A stretch of 64,000 nt of DNA from Linnemannia hyalina (Eukaryota; Mortierellomycota; Mortierellomycetes; Mortierellales; Mortierellaceae), in the NCBI GenBank assembly GCA_019671135.1, contig JAHRHY010000018.1:868001-932000 (forward strand), in the 5' to 3' direction. The position numbers were made by a program, and so were the translations under genes. This document shows positions 59,275 through 64,000 of this stretch, in pieces; position 1 is the first letter of the stretch, and each line of letters begins with the position of its first letter. The notes under the pieces are model-generated. The model did no database searches and was not told where the DNA came from. It saw only the letters and a list, made by a program, of their open reading frames with translations.

Positions 59275-60067
59275 GCGGCGCGGTTGTTTGTGCAGGGTGT
59301 TGATCCCGATGTAAAAAGTGAGTGTGGAAAAAGAGTGTGAGTTGAAGAGGGGCAGACACTGAAGGCAGACCAATAAATAGGTCGAAGAGAGAGGGGACGC
59401 AGCCCTTAACTTATCCAGGCACGTGCCACTTCATTCCATCAATCCATCACAAACCCCCCAGGGCACCAACCACCACTGTCTATCTCTCTCCTTGTTGATA
59501 CATTAACCACATTGGTCGTTGCTATTTTGAAAACGATAGGTAATGAAAGACTCGCTCCAGGCCGCAGCACCCACCTCTTTTTTCTTTTCCTCCCCGCAGT
59601 TTTGGGAACGATTACTCATCTCTTTAGCCCCCAAGTCCTTGCGCTATTCTTTTTTGTGAAACGAGGGAGGCGATCTATCGCATCAAAAGAGGACGTGCGG
59701 TCATTCCTTTCTTTTTTTCTTAAACGGAGGGTTAGCGACGCCACCATCACCACATCCTTTCTTCATCACCAAAGCAGCCATCACGGCATTAGCAATAGAA
59801 TTCTCCTATCATTTCATGGTGTTTTTTTTTTCCACTTTACTTGTTAGTGTACGAAGTAGAGTTGGGATGATTGAGAACAAGACGGATTCAAACACTGCAT
59901 TACCGAGTGCTATTTGACGTAGCTCAAAAGGCAATAGCCGAGCGAACGGTACCAGGGAACCCCCCCCCTCTCTTTTACACATACACAACGAAATGATCAA
60001 AAATCAAGGAAGCAGAAACATGAAAAAGGGATATCGAAATGTTTATTTTAACAACATGCATGCATCC
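59275..60067. other. eIF1 upstream region and Cys-rich gene 3' end
   Basis: 793 bp between same-strand genes. CT-rich and T-homopolymer stretches. No gene recognised. Confidence 0.45.
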
Positions 60068-60382
60068 TTAGCACCCACGCAAGCAAGCATCGCGCTGTTC
60101 TGTACACTTGTCAGGCGAATTGATGCATTTGTAGTAGTCACTGTTGCACGCTGATTGACAGGGGGGTGAAGCAGGAGACGGAAACCTTGGTAGTCTTGCT
60201 TCTATTGAAGAAAGAAGAACGTCAATGTTTGTGAGCGCAATGTTTATGAGCACTATACTGTATTGGCCACCATGTAAAAGACATTGGTTTAATCTATTAC
60301 CACATGTACTGGAGGCAAGGCCGAGAAAGAGGACAGCAGTCAAGAAAAAGGCGACTGGCCATGATCCAATGTTGCTCTTCAT
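60068..60382 (-). CDS. Small secreted cysteine-rich protein
   Basis: Two exons (60382-60301 and 60201-60068), about 71 residues. A signal peptide is clear: MKSNIGSWPVAFFLTAVLFL followed by a GLASS-type cleavage region near residue 25. The mature part is about 45 residues with seven Cys, six of them in the second exon in the order C-x3-C-x6-C-x6-C-x6-C-x3-C, which is nearly symmetrical. There is no similarity I can name; the size, secretion and Cys density fit fungal small secreted proteins (possible effectors or antimicrobial-like peptides). The intron is 99 bp with GTAATA donor and ATAG acceptor. The frame and splice phase agree. Functional role is unknown, and I do not call it a toxin. Confidence 0.68.
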   Translation of the reverse strand: MKSNIGSWPVAFFLTAVLFLGLASSTCGNRLNQCLLHGGQYSIVLINIALTNIDVLLSSIEARLPRFPSPASPPCQSACNSDYYKCINSPDKCTEQRDACLRGC

Positions 60383-61352
60383 TTTCTTTTTGATCCTGCT
60401 TTTTTTTTTTGTGGTGGTAAGGTTGATTCGGTTTAGGGGGGGTGTTTGGATGGTATCGGTGCTTTGATGGGGTGGTGGACGTTGGTGTTTGTGGGGTCGT
60501 GAAATGAGAGAGAGAGTTTATGGATATTCGATATGAGGACACAAAAGTAGCAATGGCAGACGTGAAGGTGGAGGAGGAGAGGAGAAGAATAGATTCACGA
60601 AAGGAAAATTAGTGAGAGAAAGTGAGTCCTCCGAACATATTTAAAGGAAGAGTAGAAGGTGAAAGATGCGCTATCAAATGGGTCAGTATGATAGTTGCAA
60701 AGACGAGGTGGTTTTTTTTTCTTGTTCGGTCTTGGACGAGAAGCATTGGGGGACGAAGCAGAAAGGTGGGAGGGCTAGTCAGTGGAGAGTGGTGATAGAG
60801 AGAAAGAGGAAGAGAAACAGAACGCCGTCATCGTCATTTGCTCCCCACCCTTGGCGATACAAATGACAATAAGGCCCCACAAATGTCAATACCGCCTAGA
60901 AGAGATCGACAAAAAAATAAGATAAAGAACGTGAAAGCAAAGGACAATGGCCCTCCTCTACTTGGCTACGTGCTCTCCCCTTGCTTATTCATTGAAAGAA
61001 ACGTACAAGGCGTGCAACGACAACAAAGTCCTGCGATGCGTCGTTTGCAGATGATAATCCCTGCGAAGCCGCGAAAAGAGTATAAATGGGACAAAGATTC
61101 GAAATACTGCTGAGCATGGTTCGTATCAGGATATTTTTTTTTTATTTTCTTTTTTCTAGGAAGATATCTCTCTCGCGGTGGTTCTCGTCTTGTCTGGCTA
61201 GCTGAGTTCAGCTTGATGGTAATGATGGGGGGGAAGAGAAGAGGAAAGCTCGTGATAGTGGCTGTGGTAGAGGTTGTAAAGAGTGAGAGCGAACTTATTC
61301 CAGAAAATCGAAGTGGGTGAATCGCCAACGAAAAGCAAGCAAAAGAGTCCTC
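60383..61352. other. Spacer upstream of the Cys-rich gene and downstream of DCTN5
   Basis: 970 bp, GA-rich on the plus strand. Probably holds the Cys-rich gene promoter. Short frames only; no gene. Confidence 0.45.
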
Positions 61353-62334
61353 TTAGTTCACGCTAGGGACAAACTTGGCATATCGATCCTTTGTCCGTGC
61401 CTCAACGATATCCTGAATACTCTCTGGGAGCTCATCAACCAACTTTCCTGGTGACCCCTTGTAGACCGAAAATGAGGGAACAACAGAGTTGGGTGGAATC
61501 ACCGTATTGTCCTCTATCCTGCAGCAATCCTTGATGATCGCAAACCGACCCTATTCACAGAGCGAGGAAAAACACAATCACTGTCAAATGGTGTTCCTCG
61601 TGGTGAGAGGCGCCTATAGCATGAGATAAATAGGACTTACGATGACACAGTTCTTGCCAATGCTCACAAAGGATCCAATGGTGGCTGCTTGCACAATCGT
61701 GCCCTCTCCAATCGTCACATGGTCGCCAATCTTCATGGGGTAGTAGCTGAATGCCCTGTTATTGTTTTTTTATCACGAGAATAAAAAGTAAGTAATTGCG
61801 CTCAAGTCGACCTTCCATGCATATGCAATACTAGAGTTTTGTTTTTTGACTTGCCCTTTGTGGACTCTGCTTGGTGGACGGATAACACATCCCTGTGAGA
61901 GGAAGCAGTATCGACCAACGGAAACGACAACAGCGTGTCCTGCACCTGTCCTCCTCAGGTCACCGCGGATGACACTTCCCGTCTGCAATATCGTCTATTG
62001 AATACCAATTTGCTTGAAAGTATGAGTGACTGTCTTGTGAACCCTTCTGGTCGTCGTGATGATGATGCCAACGATGCTTATTCTTCCTTCCATGTCCTCA
62101 CCTTACCGCCAAGGATAATATTCTGACTGCCGCAGATAACGGATTTGCGCGACACCTTGTTACCCGTGTCCTATATGCATCGAAGGGAAATTGGAACTCT
62201 TCGTCAGTCGTTATCTTCTGTCATCGCGTTTCACGAATGTAAACGACGTGGGAGGTTTCCTTGTTCCTGGAGGTGTGGGCAAGTACCGTTTCGATGTATT
62301 CTGACTTGCTGTAGTTGACGATGGGCAGGTCCAT
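61353..62334 (-). CDS. DCTN5: Dynactin subunit 5 (p25)
   Basis: Five exons (62334-62287, 62170-62102, 61994-61855, 61755-61641, 61550-61353), about 189 residues. NYSKSEYIETDTGNKVSRKS opens the protein exactly as in p25. Hexapeptide-repeat left-handed beta-helix segments follow: ICGSQNIILGGK, GSVIRGDL, GCVIRPP, MKIGDHVTIGEGTIVQAA, IGKNCVIGRFAIIKDCC and NTVIPPNSVVPSF. p25 caps the pointed end of the dynactin Arp1 filament with p27/p62/Arp11 and helps dynein bind early endosomes, important for long hyphae. Exon 3 was started at 61994 because this restores the family's spacing before IRGDL. Its donor appears to be GC (GG|GCAAGT), the only non-GT donor I accept in the window; a weaker GT 4 nt further also keeps phase. 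Confidence 0.9.
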
Positions 62335-62610
62335 GGCGCTGAGGTTTGTCGCTGTTGTTGTAGATGGTTGGTTGGTTTGTGTTGTGGTCGAGTGAAGTGA
62401 AGGAAGAATGTTAATAGAGAAGCATGTCGTGCCACACTCAGCACGAGAACAGTTTCTCGGTCACGCTCAGGAACTGGTATGATAAAAGCCACCGGACTTA
62501 CTGGTGTCGGACACTCAAGTGTGATGTGTGTTCGTTTTTACTTTGCCCACTTTCATTCATTCGCCTTGCCCCTCCTTTCTTTCATTCTCACTCGACGAAC
62601 AACTACAACA
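62335..62610. promoter_or_regulatory. Short bidirectional promoter region DCTN5/TDA10
   Basis: 276 bp separate the two divergent start codons, the tightest head-to-head pair in the window. No gene inside. Confidence 0.55.
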
Positions 62611-63661
62611 ATGTCAGGACAACTGAACAAGGCACAGGCAATAGTCCAACACATCTTGAAGCTGATGCCTTTGCCGAGACGCTGTCCTCCTGGAGCCACG
62701 CGTACTTCAGGAGGACCATTATTCGTTGGCATCTCTGGACCTCAAGGCATTGGTAATAACGGCAAACCCGTGTCCGACTCTATTATATACGCGACTTCAA
62801 TCAACTGCACTGTCCATTGACCCATTTATCCTTCATTCTTTCCACGGAAATGTAGGCAAGACGACCATCACGCGAGAGCTAGTATCGACTCTGACTGAAG
62901 CACCTCACAACTTACGCGTCTTCAGCTTCTCAATGGACGACCTCTACCTCCCCTTCAAGCGCCAGCAAGCGCTCAGTCAACGATACCCAGACAACAAATT
63001 GATCGAGTTCAGAGGACTTCCAGGAACGCACGACATCGCATTGGGAACCAAGACCTTCCGAGCACTTTACGAAGCAAGCCAACCTCAATCATCGGGCACA
63101 ATGGTCCCAGTACCCTCGTACGACAAGGCTCTCTATTCAGGTCGTGGCGATCAAGTCCCTGAGGACCAATGGCATCGCTCTCAAGGACCATTCGACGTGA
63201 TCCTGTTCGAGGGTTGGTCCCTCGGGTTCAAGTCTATTCGGGATCCAAAGCGGCTGGCAGAGATCTATGCCTCTGCACCGAAATATCTCTCCCAGCACCC
63301 ATTCTCGTCGATTGAGATGGTGAACCATGCACTGGAGGAATACGAGCGGGAATGGTACACCTATTTGGATGCCTTTGTTCATCTGTCAGCGCCCAACATA
63401 TCAACCGTTTTCAAGTGGAGACAAGAACAGGAGGAAGGACTGTGGGCGACAAAGGGTACAGGAATGACTAAGGATCAGGTCAAGGACTTTGTTGTCCGAT
63501 TCATGCCCGCCTATGAGGTCTATCTAGAGCGGCTTAAGCAGGAGAACTTGTTCAAGAATGTGCAGGGAGGAGGTGGACCGGCATCATACCAAGGCCGTCA
63601 CCTGAGAATAGATCTGGATGAAGACCGAGAAATTCTCTCGACAACGCTTGTAGAGTCATAA
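62611..63661 (+). CDS. TDA10: P-loop kinase of the glycerate kinase / Tda10 (YGR205W) family
   Basis: Two exons (62611-62752 and 62856-63661), about 315 residues. The P-loop GPQGIGKTT is split by the intron (GPQGI-G / GKTT at residues 43-51). Further family features are SFSMDDLYLPF (Asp-rich substrate/Mg site), RGLPGTHDI, PSYDKALYSGRGDQ and the DVILFEGWSLGF Walker-B-like strand. A C-terminal FKWRQEQEEGL helix and FMPAYEVYLERL are also typical. The family contains yeast Tda10 (ATP-binding kinase of unclear substrate) and plant D-glycerate 3-kinase, with a phosphoribulokinase-like fold. It probably phosphorylates glycerate or a similar small molecule in the cytosol; the substrate is inferred only from family. 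Confidence 0.92.
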
Positions 63662-63958
63662 CTGGATGTACGATGTATCTCAGTTACATAAATGGTCATT
63701 TCAAAGGGACGTGGACCGTCATTACTCTTATGTGAGGTATAGTATTGTTCCCCACGTAAAGAGTTCAACGAAAATAAGGAATTGGTGTTGAGAGACTAAC
63801 TATGTTGATTGCTGAACGATGAGTGTAAAATGGAAGAGTAGAGGACGAAGAAGTAAAAGAGAGAGAGAAAAAAAAGGCGGGGTTCATGAGAGTCCATGTT
63901 TGTTACGGTGGCTACCGCCGGAGAGTTATTGAGATTTGAGGGTCCTGAGGCCTTTTGT
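63662..63958. other. TDA10 3' flank
   Basis: Nearly 300 bp with no gene visible; GA-rich near 63830-63880. Confidence 0.4.
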
Positions 63959-64000
63959 CTAGGTTTGAGACTGTGGTCCGAAGGCTGCAGCCTTGATGAC
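63959..64000 (-). CDS. Possible C-terminal end of a gene entering from the right edge
   Basis: The minus strand reads VIKAAAFGPQSQT and then TAG at 63959-63961. The frame is open to the window edge and the residues look protein-like, but only 14 codons are available. It could equally be chance. Confidence 0.2.
   Translation of the reverse strand, partial: VIKAAAFGPQSQT

Noticed and set aside
43476..63661. Functional link between the 2-hydroxyacid oxidase and the glycerate-kinase-like gene (photorespiration-like salvage)
   Set aside because: They lie 16 kb apart with about seven unrelated genes between and the kinase substrate is unknown; proximity alone does not support a pathway.
1..64000. 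tRNA, rRNA, CRISPR arrays and transposon genes
   Set aside because: Looked for TRCGRA-type T-loop sequences, spaced direct repeats and transposase/RT motifs by eye; none found. A dedicated scan could still reveal small ncRNAs.

Overview
This is a window of fungal nuclear DNA. It is gene-dense, with about 24 protein-coding loci on both strands. Nearly all are split by GT-AG introns, mostly 60-350 bp, with long pyrimidine- or purine-rich tracts in the spacers. Gene content points to a filamentous fungus: Cox19, Crd1, the Mhr1/mL67 mitoribosomal protein, Elg1, a FRE-type ferric reductase, a proteinase K-like subtilase and tandem microsomal P450s. The presence of DCTN5 and a PCID2-sized TREX-2 subunit, the many introns per gene and the polyQ and Ser-rich low-complexity tracts suggest an early-diverging lineage such as Mortierellomycota. 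That placement is inference; no database search was possible. Exon boundaries were deduced by hand from splice motifs, reading-phase continuity and family conservation.

Layout. 0-12.5 kb: 3' end of a HAD phosphatase (+), a six-exon FAD monooxygenase (-), a secreted, probably GPI-anchored protein (-), a ferric reductase (+) and ribosomal protein eL8 (+). 12.8-19.2 kb: a tandem array of three related P450s on the minus strand. The first is a heavily broken pseudogene; the other two look intact and share one intron position. 20.7-32.3 kb: Rce1 CAAX protease (+), Mhr1/mL67 (+), a mitochondrial RCC1-like protein (-), Elg1/ATAD5 clamp unloader (+) and cardiolipin synthase (-). 32.8-47.4 kb: Yif1 (+), a large RING protein with several SUMO-interacting-like motifs (-), a subtilisin-like protease (+), a peroxisomal FMN-dependent 2-hydroxyacid oxidase (-) and Cox19 (+). 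47.4-50.5 kb holds no recognisable gene. 50.5-64 kb: an unrecognised Cys-rich-motif protein (+), a PCID2/Thp1-like PCI protein (-), a membrane-anchored coiled-coil protein (+), eIF1 (-), a small secreted Cys-rich protein (-), dynactin p25/DCTN5 (-) and a Tda10/glycerate-kinase-like P-loop kinase (+).

The genes do not form one pathway. Local organisation is still visible: several head-to-head pairs share short intergenic regions (RCC1L/ELG1 478 bp, CRD1/YIF1 529 bp, hydroxyacid oxidase/COX19 508 bp, DCTN5/TDA10 276 bp), and the P450 block is a lineage-expanded accessory array undergoing birth and death. Mitochondrial functions recur (mL67, RCC1L, Crd1, Cox19) without evidence of co-regulation beyond proximity.

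The best candidate for something new is the RING protein at 35.8-39.3 kb. It looks like a single-polypeptide SUMO-targeted ubiquitin ligase with about four SIMs and an internally duplicated N-terminal module. Other items of interest are a non-canonical Walker A in Elg1, a Ser/Thr-rich insertion in Rce1, micro-exons and unusual splice acceptors.
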